From the NCBI GenBank assembly GCA_026003235.1, contig BPGW01000001.1, positions 150,224 through 214,223 on the forward strand: 64,000 bases of DNA, in the 5' to 3' direction. Position 1 is the first letter of the stretch; every line of letters starts with the position of its first letter. Position numbers and translations under genes: made by a program. Of the stretch, positions 50,004-58,163 are shown in pieces. Under the pieces are notes generated by a model that saw only the letters and a program-made list of their open reading frames with translations, was not told the origin of the DNA and made no database searches. The DNA is from Bacteroidia bacterium. Its GTDB lineage: Bacteria > Bacteroidota > Bacteroidia > SpSt-205.

Positions 50004-50948
50004 ATGAAGCTGCGCCTCTCCCGAGAAGCTCAACTGGGCCTAATCGCCGCAGGAGCGGCTGTAGGCCTCTTTTTCGGCCTGAACTACCTCAAGGGGCACT
50101 CCGTCTTTCAGCGGTACAACACCTACTATGCCGTCTTTGAAAACGCCGACAACCTCTCCACCAGTGACAAAGTCTTGTACCGAGGCTATAAGGTGGGGCA
50201 GGTTCAGGAACTCCGCTTCAATCCCCGCACAGGCCAGGTGCTCATTGGGTTTGAGGTGCTGCGGGAGATACCCCTTCCCATAGACAGCCGGGCTACCATC
50301 ACCAACCTAGACCTCTTGGGCACTAAGGGGCTCTGGCTGGTGCCGGGGACGGCTTCTCGGCTGGCGACCGATGGCGATACCCTTCTTGATAGCTTGGCTA
50401 CGGGCACCTTTGATAAGGTCCTTCAGGAAGTGCGCCCTGTCAAAGAGAAGCTGGAGCAGCTTCTGACCCAGCTCAACCAGACGGCTACCCATCTGAATGC
50501 CCTCCTGGATGCGCGCAGCGGGGCTATCCCTCAGACGCTGGGTTCGGTGCGGACCCTGGCCGACCGAACCGGCGCCGAATTAGCCCCCACCGCCGCCCAC
50601 CTTCGTCACACGCTGGCCGAACTGGACCAAACCTTGACCGAACTCCGCCCTCGCCTCAGCCAGACCCTGCAGAGCGTGGAACGGCTCACAGATTCCACGG
50701 GGCAGCGGCTTCCCGGCCTGGTAGCGCGACTGGACTCGTCCGCGGCGCAGCTTCACACCACCCTCGCCGCCCTCAACGAAGGCCAAGGGTCCCTGGGCCT
50801 CCTCCTGCGCGATTCCTCCCTCTATCGCGACCTGGACAAAACGACCGTGAGCTTGCGCTTGCTTTTGGATGAGCTGCGCTTGCGACCCGAACGGTTCGTA
50901 CACTTCTCTATTTTTGGGCGTCGTCCCCGTTCGCAAGCCGATGAGTGA
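50004..50948 (+). CDS. MCE-family (MlaD-like) lipid-transport protein
   Basis: 314 residues from the ATG at 50004. One N-terminal membrane helix (QLGLIAAGAAVGLFFGLNYL), then an MCE domain (about 35-120: YYAVFENADNLSTSDKVLYR, GYKVGQVQELRF, TITNLDLLGTKGLWLVPG) and a long helical region (130-290) rich in Leu, Thr and Gln. MlaD-like proteins carry phospholipids between the membranes with an MlaE/MlaF ABC transporter, which is not in the window. The stop overlaps purM by 8 bp. Confidence 0.88.
   Translation: MKLRLSREAQLGLIAAGAAVGLFFGLNYLKGHSVFQRYNTYYAVFENADNLSTSDKVLYRGYKVGQVQELRFNPRTGQVLIGFEVLREIPLPIDSRATITNLDLLGTKGLWLVPGTASRLATDGDTLLDSLATGTFDKVLQEVRPVKEKLEQLLTQLNQTATHLNALLDARSGAIPQTLGSVRTLADRTGAELAPTAAHLRHTLAELDQTLTELRPRLSQTLQSVERLTDSTGQRLPGLVARLDSSAAQLHTTLAALNEGQGSLGLLLRDSSLYRDLDKTTVSLRLLLDELRLRPERFVHFSIFGRRPRSQADE
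50909..50916 (+). promoter_or_regulatory. Possible -7 box TATTTTTG upstream of purM
   Basis: Consensus box inside the MCE gene, 24 bases before the purM ATG at 50941; could be chance. Confidence 0.35.
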
Positions 50949-52074
50949 CTGGTACCGACAGCTGGGGGTCTCTGCCCATAAGAGGTACCTTGAAGGGGTC
51001 GTCCAAGGGACGGAGGCGTACTTCGTGCCAGTAGGACCTGACATAGCGGGCGACCCTCAGTATCGTTTCGCCCTCCACGCCGATGGCGTGGGCACAAAAG
51101 GTATCTTGGCTTACCTATGGTGGCGGGAAAGCGGTGATGAGTCGGTTTGGGCCCACCTGGCTCAAGATGCCCTCGTGATGAACACCGATGACCTGGCCTG
51201 CGCAGGGTTCACCGAGTCCTTTGTCTTCTCTACCACGCTTGTGCGCAACCCTTTTCGGATTCCGGACTCGGTGGTGCAAAAGATCATTCAGGGGGTTTAT
51301 GCGTTTGCGCAGACGCTGGAAGCGTGGGGGATAGGCGCGCACGTGGCGGGGGGCGAGACGGCGGATATGCCCGATGTGGTGCGCACCATAGGATTAGAAG
51401 CGGTGGCGGCGGCCCGAGCACCTGAAGCGCAATTGCTGCCCCTGCGGCGGCCCGACCGAGAGCTGGCTATCGTGGGGCTGGCCAGCTTCGGCCAAACCAC
51501 CTACGAAGCCACCTACAACAGCGGCGTAGGCGCCAATGGCCTTACCGCCCTTCGTCACCTCCTCCTGGCGGCCGAGTACGCAGACCAATACCCCGAAACC
51601 TTGGACCCTCACCTTCCTACCCCTTACCAAGGACGATGGAGACTTACGGACGCTGTAGCAGGCTATCCGCTTGGCTATCTCCTCACCAGCCCTACCCGCA
51701 CTTATTTGCCTTTCTTGCGAACCCTCTACCGCCACCACCGGCAAGCTCTCTATGGCGTGATCCACTGCACTGGCGGCGGCCAACGCAAAGCCCTCAAGTA
51801 CTTCCCCCAAACCTACATCCGGAAAGAAAACTTCTTCCCTCTGCCGCCCCTCTTCGCCTGTTTGGAAGGGGTGCGCCCTTGGTCGGAACTCTTTGAGGTG
51901 CTCAACATGGGCCATCGCATGGAACTGTACCTCCTCCCCCAAGCCGTAGAAGAAGTCCTGGCTCTGGCCGCTACGTACCACCTACCTGCCCAGGTCGTTG
52001 GCTTCGCTCGCCCCTACGACGGCCCCACCCGCATAGAAGCCTCCTTCGGTGGGGAAACCTGGACCTGGATGTAA
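50941..52074 (+). CDS. purM: Phosphoribosylformylglycinamidine cyclo-ligase (AIR synthase)
   Basis: 377 residues from the ATG at 50941. PurM/PurL fold: RFALHADGVGTKGILAYLWW, DALVMNTDDLACAGFTESFV, AHVAGGETADMPDVV, then GVIHCTGGGQRKALKYF and ELFEVLNMGHRMELYL. It closes the imidazole ring in step 5 of purine synthesis. It is somewhat longer than the ~345-residue classical PurM and resembles the longer Bacteroidota form. It starts inside the MCE gene end. Confidence 0.9.
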   Translation: MSDWYRQLGVSAHKRYLEGVVQGTEAYFVPVGPDIAGDPQYRFALHADGVGTKGILAYLWWRESGDESVWAHLAQDALVMNTDDLACAGFTESFVFSTTLVRNPFRIPDSVVQKIIQGVYAFAQTLEAWGIGAHVAGGETADMPDVVRTIGLEAVAAARAPEAQLLPLRRPDRELAIVGLASFGQTTYEATYNSGVGANGLTALRHLLLAAEYADQYPETLDPHLPTPYQGRWRLTDAVAGYPLGYLLTSPTRTYLPFLRTLYRHHRQALYGVIHCTGGGQRKALKYFPQTYIRKENFFPLPPLFACLEGVRPWSELFEVLNMGHRMELYLLPQAVEEVLALAATYHLPAQVVGFARPYDGPTRIEASFGGETWTWM

Positions 52075-52092
52075 ACTCTCAGCCTTTTTTCT

Positions 52093-52100
52093 TACCTTTG
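52093..52100 (+). promoter_or_regulatory. -7 box TACCTTTG upstream of yceI
   Basis: Consensus box in the 147-base purM-yceI gap; five bases before an ATG at 52106 that opens a 44-codon frame, and 121 bases before the yceI ATG. Confidence 0.6.
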
Positions 52101-52105
52101 CGAAA

Positions 52106-52240
52106 ATGCAATCTACCCCCCCTTCTTTGGCTTACCTGTTTCTGCGTAGTACTCGGAGGAAGAGAGGTTGCGGGGAGGCTTTTTGTTTCTGGGATGCGCA
52201 AAAACCAACCTTTATAAGGATATGCTGCGACGACTGCTAA
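52106..52240 (+). CDS. Possible 44-residue leader ORF upstream of yceI
   Basis: ATG five bases after a -7 box; the peptide is basic and Cys-rich near its end (GCGEAFCF, ICCDDC). It stops 19 bases past the yceI start, in another frame. It could be a leaderless leader peptide whose translation opens yceI, or simply part of a 5' untranslated region. There is no homology evidence. Confidence 0.3.
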   Translation: MQSTPPSLAYLFLRSTRRKRGCGEAFCFWDAQKPTFIRICCDDC

Positions 52241-52896
52241 GCTGGCTGGGCCTAAGCAATGGGTCAACGAAACAGCGTGAAGCTGTTCTGAAGAAAGCTC
52301 GGGATTTCCCTACGATTTCCTCGTGGGAGCTGGACCCTTACCACACCCAGATTCGCTTTCGGGTGATGCACATGGGTTTGGTGGAGGTGGTGGGGCGCTT
52401 TCGGCGCTTTTCCGGGCAAGTGCGGGGCACTTCGGTGGATTTCAATGATCTGGCGGTAGAGGTTCAAATAGAGGTGGACAGCGTGGAGACGGACATGCCC
52501 GCTCGCGACGCGCATCTGAAAGGCCCGGATTTCTTTGATGCGGCGCAGCATCCCTATATCACTTTCCGGAGCACGGGGGTGCAGTGGCGGCCTCTCAAAC
52601 GATTCGTCCTGACGGGGGACTTAACCATCAAGGGGATCACCCATCGCATCTCGCTGGATGGAGAGCTTAAGGGCTTGGTGCTCAAAGACCTGGTGGGCCA
52701 GCCTCGGGCCAGCTTTGCCCTCACGGCGCAGATTGATCGGCGGGCGTGGGGGCTCCTCTGGCAGGCCGAAACGGCCGACGGCTCGGTGGTGGTGGACAAC
52801 CTCGTCACGCTCGATATCGAGGCGGAAATCGCTACGCCCGGAGGGTATGGCGGCTCTTCCGAGACTTTCTGCAGGCAGATGGGGGCCACCGCTTAA
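52222..52896 (+). CDS. YceI-family protein
   Basis: 224 residues from the ATG at 52222. The YceI lipocalin-like barrel is clear: WELDPYHTQIRFRVMHMGLV, GRFRRFSGQVRGTSVDF, SVETDMPARDAHLKGPDFFD, HPYITFRSTGV and TGDLTIKGITHRI. YceI proteins bind isoprenoid or lipid-like molecules, usually in the periplasm, but here a charged leader (LRRLLSWLGLSNGSTKQRE) replaces a clear signal peptide. It is followed after six bases by the PP2C phosphatase gene, suggesting co-transcription. Confidence 0.88.
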   Translation: MLRRLLSWLGLSNGSTKQREAVLKKARDFPTISSWELDPYHTQIRFRVMHMGLVEVVGRFRRFSGQVRGTSVDFNDLAVEVQIEVDSVETDMPARDAHLKGPDFFDAAQHPYITFRSTGVQWRPLKRFVLTGDLTIKGITHRISLDGELKGLVLKDLVGQPRASFALTAQIDRRAWGLLWQAETADGSVVVDNLVTLDIEAEIATPGGYGGSSETFCRQMGATA

Positions 52897-52902
52897 GAGG
52901 GT

Positions 52903-54472
52903 ATGGCGCTCTTTAGCGGTGTAGCGACCCTCAAGGCGCCTTTCCCGGGGGTGCGATGGAATCCTACGACAGGCAAAATCCTTGCTCGCACCGAGGCATG
53001 GGAGGCCCTGCCACCCGCCCTCCAGGAAAAGGCCCTTACCATGCCTACCTGGGACTTTTTTAGCCGAAAACGGCCAGGTCTGGGCCAAGCACGTGGTCCA
53101 GCAGGAAGGGGAAGTTGAGACATTTTTCCTCCTTCCGGCGGAGGGGTATGCCGAAGCGCTGCAGCGGCTGGAGCGTCTTGAGGCCGAGGTGAAATTCCTC
53201 CGGGATCAGCTTCATGCCTTCGTGCAGAATGTACCCCTTCCGCTTTTCGTGGTGGAGCCAGGCCAGGACCGGCTGGTTTTTGCCAACGGTCTCCTCTTAG
53301 AACTCTTGCGTCTGCCGCTCAAGCGGCTTTATGAGGGGCTTTCGCTGGCGGATGTATTTGGGCCTGTCGTAGAGAAGGCTAAGGCCCTGCTTGAGCAAGC
53401 TGAACGCGAACGCAAACCAGCCCAAGAAATCCTGGAGCGTCCCTTCCCCGATCGGGCGCAGTGGTGGATCGTGCGGGCTTTTCCTTTTCAGGCGACTCAT
53501 CTGAGGGGGGTGATGGTAGGCCTAGTGGACATCACCAAAGAAAAAGAGCAGGAGGAGCGGCTCGTGGAAGCGTATCAGGAACTCCAGGTGCAGGCCGAGG
53601 AGCTTCGCCAGAGTCAGGAGACGCTGCAGTCGGCGTACGAGGCCCTTGAGAAAGCGAAGGAAGAAGCTGAAAGCCGCCGTAAAGAGCTGGAGGACTCCCT
53701 CATTGCGGCGCAGCGGTACCAGCGTACGCTTCTTTTTCGCACGCACGCGCTGTATGAAGCCTGGGGCTATGATTATGCGGCGGTGGTGGCTCGGGCGCAC
53801 ACCTATGTGGGCGGCGATTTCGTGGTAGTACGCCAAAAGGAAGACTACCTCTACGTAGGCGTAGGGGATGCGACAGGGCACGGGAGCAGTGGGGCCTTGC
53901 TTGCGGTGACGGTGCAAGGCTTTCTCCACCAGGCGCTTTTGGGGCTAAAAGAGCCGGGTCAACTTCACCAGGCGCTGGAAGAAGCCCGCACAGAACTGTA
54001 CGAAGTGCTTGAAGTAAAGCCGGGAGAGCACCTATCTAGCGATGGCGCAGAAGTGGCGCTGGTGGCTTTGCCGCTGCGTCGGGAGGGCCAAGTGTATATC
54101 GCCACGGCGGGCCGCCCCGTGTACCTCCTTTCTCCCGAAGGGCACCTCACAGAATACCACCAGGGACGACGGGGATTAGGCTGGTCGGTTCCAGGACAGG
54201 CCCCAGAACCCTACTCCACCGAAGCTATCCCCTACCAGGCTGGAGCGACCGTGTTTCTTTTCACAGACGGCATCACCGATCAGCTCAATCCTGAAGGCAA
54301 ACGGCTCGGTCGCAAGGCCTTCTTGGCGTGGTTAGCTCAGGCCTCTTCTGCAGGGCCAGATCCTCGGGATAAAATGCGCTTCCTCCTTCAGCGCTGGCAC
54401 GCATGGAAAGGAGAGGAGACGCCTCAAACAGACGATATCCTCCTCATAGCCCTCTTGCTGCCGAAAGCGTAA
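52903..54472 (+). CDS. PAS / PP2C (SpoIIE-type) phosphatase, reading frame broken at a T6 run
   Basis: Begins at the ATG 52903, six bases after the yceI stop. The first ~52 codons (SGVATLKAPFPGVRWNPTTG) read in one frame to TTTTTT at 53056-53061; continuation needs a +1 step (one T fewer), giving WDFLAENGQVWAKHVVQQEG. Without it the first frame stops at 53118. After that come a PAS-like region (LFVVEPGQDRLVFANGLLLE), a coiled coil (QELQVQAEELRQSQETLQSA) and a PP2C SpoIIE domain with GGDFVVV, GVGDATGHGSSGALLAV, LFTDGITDQLN and TDDILLIALL holding the metal-binding Asp residues. A candidate phosphatase for the SiaB/SiaC pair. Confidence 0.8.
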
Positions 54473-54483
54473 AGAGATTTGCT

Positions 54484-54491
54484 TACCTTTG
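54484..54491 (+). promoter_or_regulatory. -7 box TACCTTTG of the outer-membrane protein gene
   Basis: Consensus box three bases (TGC) before the ATG at 54495. Confidence 0.65.
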
Positions 54492-54494
54492 TGC

Positions 54495-55151
54495 ATGCGA
54501 CCCTTGCTACTTAGTGTGGGTGTTTTGCTTCTACATGCGCAAGAGGCTAAGTCTACCTGGTATGCGCCTAAGTTTGGGCTGAACTGGGGGCAGTATCGCA
54601 CCCGCGATATAGAAGACATCTCGTCGCGCTCGTACTGGGGTGGGGGTTTTTATGGGGGGCTGGCTCTGCAGCAGGCGCTGGACCTGAAGGGAAGGTGGGC
54701 CGTGCAAGGCGAGCTGGGTGTGACGCAGCGCCGCTCTACCGACCGCAATCTCTTGACTGACTGGCGGTACAACCTCTGGAGTGCCGATCTGGCTGTGCTG
54801 GGGGTATGGCGATGGGTCAGAAAATTTGAGGCCTTTTTCGTGGAGGCAGGCCCCTCCTCCAGCCTGCTGATATACGGCAAGTACTGGGAGCGTTCTAACC
54901 TCACAGATGAAGTTCAAACCCGCACCGTACAATTTGGGCGAGGCGCCGGCCGCGATGTGCGACGAGGTGAGATCGCTTGGAATGCCGGTGTCGGGGCTGG
55001 GTACCTCGCAGGGCCAGGCTATTTGACTTTTGGGCTGCGCGTCTGGCATGGACTGAACAACCTGGCTGCTGGTGGTCTCTTTCAGCGATGGAACAACTAT
55101 GGCGTCCTCATGACGCTGGCTTACTGGTACGATGACTCCCTCCGGGAATAA
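54495..55151 (+). CDS. Predicted outer-membrane beta-barrel protein
   Basis: 218 residues from the ATG at 54495. Signal peptide RPLLLSVGVLLLHAQ. The mature part alternates amphipathic strands with Gly and aromatic residues (APKFGLNWGQYRTRDIEDIS, GGGFYGGLALQQAL, WAVQGELGVTQRRS, GVGAGYLAGPGYLTFGLRVW), ending in a Tyr/Trp-rich strand. This fits a small PorT- or OmpW-like barrel, but no family is certain. The end overlaps the MazG gene by 20 bp. Confidence 0.72.
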   Translation: MRPLLLSVGVLLLHAQEAKSTWYAPKFGLNWGQYRTRDIEDISSRSYWGGGFYGGLALQQALDLKGRWAVQGELGVTQRRSTDRNLLTDWRYNLWSADLAVLGVWRWVRKFEAFFVEAGPSSSLLIYGKYWERSNLTDEVQTRTVQFGRGAGRDVRRGEIAWNAGVGAGYLAGPGYLTFGLRVWHGLNNLAAGGLFQRWNNYGVLMTLAYWYDDSLRE

Positions 55152-55527
55152 TAACGACCCCTTGACGCTGGAGGCCCTGCAAGCCGAAGTAGATCGGTGG
55201 ATCCAAGAGGTGGGGCACGGCTACTTTTCTGTGCTGACCAACACCGCTCTCTTGATGGAAGAGGTGGGAGAACTGGCTCGTCTCCTGGCGCGGCATTATG
55301 GAGACCAGCGCTTCAAGGCCGGGGAAGATCCCTCCCCTGAAGCCATAGCGGAGGAAATGGCGGATATTCTCTTTGTCTTGGCGTGCTTGGCCAATCAAGT
55401 GGGCGTGTCTCTGGAGGAGGCCTTTATCCGAAAGCTGGCCTACAAAACGCAGCGGGATCGAGAGCGCCATGCGTGGAGGGCGGCCGGCGAAGGCTCGGCT
55501 CAAGGTCCCCAGCCATCATCCATATAA
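55132..55527 (+). CDS. MazG-like nucleotide pyrophosphohydrolase
   Basis: 131 residues with the all-alpha NTP pyrophosphatase motif: LLMEEVGELARLLARHYGD (EExxE) and EEMADILFVLACLANQVGV (ExxD), which bind magnesium. Short single-domain members hydrolyse non-canonical or excess dNTPs or are dUTPase-like. The gene overlaps the end of the barrel gene and, at its own 3' end, the convergent unknown gene by 28 bp. Confidence 0.9.
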   Translation: MTPSGNNNDPLTLEALQAEVDRWIQEVGHGYFSVLTNTALLMEEVGELARLLARHYGDQRFKAGEDPSPEAIAEEMADILFVLACLANQVGVSLEEAFIRKLAYKTQRDRERHAWRAAGEGSAQGPQPSSI

Positions 55528-56093
55528 TCGGGCACCCCGGGTCGCTGAATAGCTTGGCTGGGCAGGTACTCAATGGTCTCAAGCCGGACTACAGGCCCTT
55601 CCCGGTCTTGATCAACCTGCAAAAGGAAGCTCCACTCTTGGTAGGGCAGCATAATCACTTCGCCTAAGCTCCGCAGGGCGGCCTGCTGGAGGAGCCGAGG
55701 CCAGATAGCGTCCTTGATCGCTAAAAAACGGGGGTTCTCTCGGTACAGGAGCGATAGCACCGTATCAAGCCGGGCGAGAAGACCTCGGGTCAGCCCTTGG
55801 GGTAAGGGCCCACGAGGGTTCAGGCGCAGTTCGTAGGTGATGTGATGGCGCACGCAAGCCCGCTGTTCTATGCGTAAGCGAACGGTAGGAGAAAGCCAGA
55901 GGGTTTCAAGTTTACGGACAGGGTCCCATTCGTACTGGTAAAGGTAAGGAAAGGCGGGGGGCGTGAGGGGCCTAAGGGAGTCTGGCGAAAGGCGACAGTT
56001 TCCGGAGATGGGATTCTGGCTGAGTTGAATTTGGGCACTGAGCGAGAGGGCGCCGCCCAGAGAAAGCCACAGCCAGCGGAGGCTCCTTCTCAT
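55500..56093 (-). CDS. Exported protein of unknown function
   Basis: 197 residues from the ATG at 56093 (inside the thiD stop, ATGA). Signal peptide RRSLRWLWLSLGGALSLSAQ. The mature part has GNCRLSPDSLRPL, YEWDPVRKLETLWLSPTVRL and HHITYELRLNPRGPLPQGL, then a helix LARLDTVLSLLYRENPRFLA and strands at the end. Not recognised. Last gene of the sucC-thiD operon. Confidence 0.65.
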   Translation of the reverse strand: MRRSLRWLWLSLGGALSLSAQIQLSQNPISGNCRLSPDSLRPLTPPAFPYLYQYEWDPVRKLETLWLSPTVRLRIEQRACVRHHITYELRLNPRGPLPQGLTRGLLARLDTVLSLLYRENPRFLAIKDAIWPRLLQQAALRSLGEVIMLPYQEWSFLLQVDQDREGPVVRLETIEYLPSQAIQRPGVPDYMDDGWGP

Positions 56094-56914
56094 GGTTGCA
56101 GGCAAGGCCGGGCACCGAGGGGGTTCAGGACGGTAGCGGCCTGTCCGAGGCTGGGGTCGGCCGCCTGAAGGGCCCGGTGGACGAAATCAAGCCCTTCCTC
56201 TATGGCTATGGAGACAGAAGCGCCTTGGGCCAGGAGGGCTGCCACCGCCGAGGCCAAGGTGCAGCCTGTACCATGCGGCGGCTTAGATAAAGATAGGCGA
56301 GCTTGTACATGGCGTTGTACGAGCTTGCCGGCTCGGAAAACCCAAGAGGTCACGGTGTGTTTTTCCCAGGAAGCATGGCCGCCCTTGATTACCCAGTAAG
56401 GCTGAGGATAGGCATGAGCGAGGTGCTTGCCCAGCTGAAGGGCTTCGGCTTCGGACTGGGGTTCGGGCAAGCCCGCCAGCGCTGCGGCTTCGGGCAGGTT
56501 TGGGGTTACCACCGTGGCGTGGGCGCACAGCTCCAGCAGGGCCGCTTCTGCTTCGGCATCCAGCAAGCGAGCCCCTGAGGCCGCCACCAGAACCGGATCG
56601 ACAACCAGGGGCACCCCATAGGCCCGCTGGAGAAGAAAGCCTCGCACCACTTGGATGATGCCCGCATGGGCAAGCATGCCGGTTTTGATGGCTTGGGGGG
56701 GGATGTCGGCCCATACCGCTTCCAGTTGAGCCTGGACAAAGTCAGGGGGCACAGGCAAAATCTTCGTGACGGCCCGGGTGTTCTGGGCCGTGAGGGCCGT
56801 GACGACGCTCATGCCATAAGCCCCCAGCACCGTAAAGGTCTTCAGGTCGGCTTGCAGGCCGGCGCCGCCACTGCTATCCGAACCGGCGATGGTTAGGACA
56901 GGGGGCAGCTTCAC
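56090..56914 (-). CDS. thiD: Hydroxymethylpyrimidine/phosphomethylpyrimidine kinase
   Basis: 274 residues of the ribokinase-like ThiD type: LTIAGSDSSGGAGLQADLKT, AYGMSVVTALTAQNT, KTGMLAHAGIIQVV, DPVLVAASGARLLD and the anion hole GTGCTLASAVAALLAQG. It phosphorylates the pyrimidine precursor of thiamine twice. Thiamine diphosphate is the cofactor of the PdhB-containing complex. It overlaps sucC by 4 bp and the unknown gene by 4 bp. Confidence 0.95.
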   Translation of the reverse strand: MKLPPVLTIAGSDSSGGAGLQADLKTFTVLGAYGMSVVTALTAQNTRAVTKILPVPPDFVQAQLEAVWADIPPQAIKTGMLAHAGIIQVVRGFLLQRAYGVPLVVDPVLVAASGARLLDAEAEAALLELCAHATVVTPNLPEAAALAGLPEPQSEAEALQLGKHLAHAYPQPYWVIKGGHASWEKHTVTSWVFRAGKLVQRHVQARLSLSKPPHGTGCTLASAVAALLAQGASVSIAIEEGLDFVHRALQAADPSLGQAATVLNPLGARPCLQP

Positions 56915-58119
56915 CGCGCCGTGGAAGCCTGGTTGAGCGCTTGCTGGACTTTCTGGGCGGCTTCCCAGAGTTCTACGGCGGGGATGAGGGGCAGACCTGA
57001 CTCGCGCAGGATCTGGGCCGCTAAGTCAGCGTTCGTGCCTTGCAGCCGCACCACCATAGGCACAGGTATGTGACCGATCTGTTTGTAAGCCTGGAGAATC
57101 CCGTTGGCCACCCGGTCGCATTGCACGATACCCCCGAAGATGTTGATTAGGATGACGCGCACGTTGGGGTCTTTGAGCAGAATCTGGAAGGCTTTAGCGA
57201 TGCGTTCTACGTTGGCGCCGCCGCCCACATCCAGGAAGTTAGCCGGCCAGCCGCCCGCCAGCTTGATGATGTCCATGGTCGCCATGGCCAGGCCGGCGCC
57301 GTTGACCATGCAGCCTACGTTGCCGTCCAGTTTGACGTAGCTGAGGCTTGCTTCCCGGGCTTCGGTTTCAAGGGGGTCCTCTTCTAAGGTATCTCGCCAG
57401 CTTTCCAGCTCCCGGTGCCGCACCGCCAGCGCGTTGTCTTCTATGTCCAGCTTAGCGTCCAGGGCGAGGATTTTATCATCAGAAGTCTTGAGCATGGGGT
57501 TGATTTCCAGGAGGCTAGCATCCAAGGCGTCGTAAGCCCGGTACAGCGTGAGGAGAAACTGTACGGCGTTTTTGAAGGCTTCGCCGGAGAGGCCTAACTT
57601 GTAGGCCACCTGGCGGGCTTGGAAGGGCATTAGGCCCACAGCGGGGTTGAGGTAGAGCTTGAGGATGGCTTCGGGACGGGTAGCGGCTACCTCTTCAATA
57701 TCCACCCCGCCTTCAGCGCTGGCAATTAGCACATCGCGTCCTGTCGCCCGATCCAGCGTAAGGCTCACATAGAATTCCCGAATCGCCGAAGGCCCCGGAT
57801 AAAAGGCGTCCCCCGTGACGTAGATTTTATGCACGATTTTGCCCTGGGGTCCGGTCTGGGGCGTTACCAGCTTCATGCCGATCATGTGGGAGGCAAGCTG
57901 CCGCACTTCCTCTAAAGACTTGGCCAGTTTGACGCCGCCGGCTTTGCCCCTTCCGCCGGCGTGCACCTGGGCTTTGAGTACCCAGGGACCTTGGTCGGTG
58001 GGGTCTATCTTTTGAGCGGCTTGTACCGCTTCCTCAGGCGTGGTAGCCACATAACCCCCTGCCACCGGCAGCCCATACCGAGCCAGCAGCTCCTTCGCTT
58101 GGTATTCGTGCAGCTTCAT
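56911..58119 (-). CDS. sucC: Succinyl-CoA ligase (ADP-forming), beta subunit
   Basis: 402 residues from the ATG at 58119 ([16 protein letters not shown]); the frame begins three codons earlier. An ATP-grasp N-terminal half ([20 protein letters not shown]), [20 protein letters not shown] with metal ligands, then the CoA-ligase half ([38 protein letters not shown]). It couples succinyl-CoA cleavage to ATP synthesis in the TCA cycle with SucD, which is absent from the window. First gene of a three-gene minus operon. Confidence 0.96.
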   Translation of the reverse strand: MKLHEYQAKELLARYGLPVAGGYVATTPEEAVQAAQKIDPTDQGPWVLKAQVHAGGRGKAGGVKLAKSLEEVRQLASHMIGMKLVTPQTGPQGKIVHKIYVTGDAFYPGPSAIREFYVSLTLDRATGRDVLIASAEGGVDIEEVAATRPEAILKLYLNPAVGLMPFQARQVAYKLGLSGEAFKNAVQFLLTLYRAYDALDASLLEINPMLKTSDDKILALDAKLDIEDNALAVRHRELESWRDTLEEDPLETEAREASLSYVKLDGNVGCMVNGAGLAMATMDIIKLAGGWPANFLDVGGGANVERIAKAFQILLKDPNVRVILINIFGGIVQCDRVANGILQAYKQIGHIPVPMVVRLQGTNADLAAQILRESGLPLIPAVELWEAAQKVQQALNQASTAR

Positions 58120-58125
58120 GGTGGG

Positions 58126-58133
58126 CAATATTA
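58126..58133 (-). promoter_or_regulatory. Near-consensus -7 box TAATATTG of sucC
   Basis: One mismatch from TAnnTTTG on the minus strand, six bases before the sucC ATG at 58119. Confidence 0.4.
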
Positions 58134-58151
58134 CGGAAAACCTCCATGGGT

Positions 58152-58159
58152 TACCTTTG
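58152..58159 (+). promoter_or_regulatory. -7 box TACCTTTG of the first glycosyltransferase gene
   Basis: Consensus box, four bases (AGAG) before the GTG at 58164; this supports GTG as start. Confidence 0.65.
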
Positions 58160-58163
58160 AGAG

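Noticed and set aside
52216-52224. AAGGA before the yceI ATG as a Shine-Dalgarno site
   Set aside because: Only one base separates it from the ATG, too close to work.
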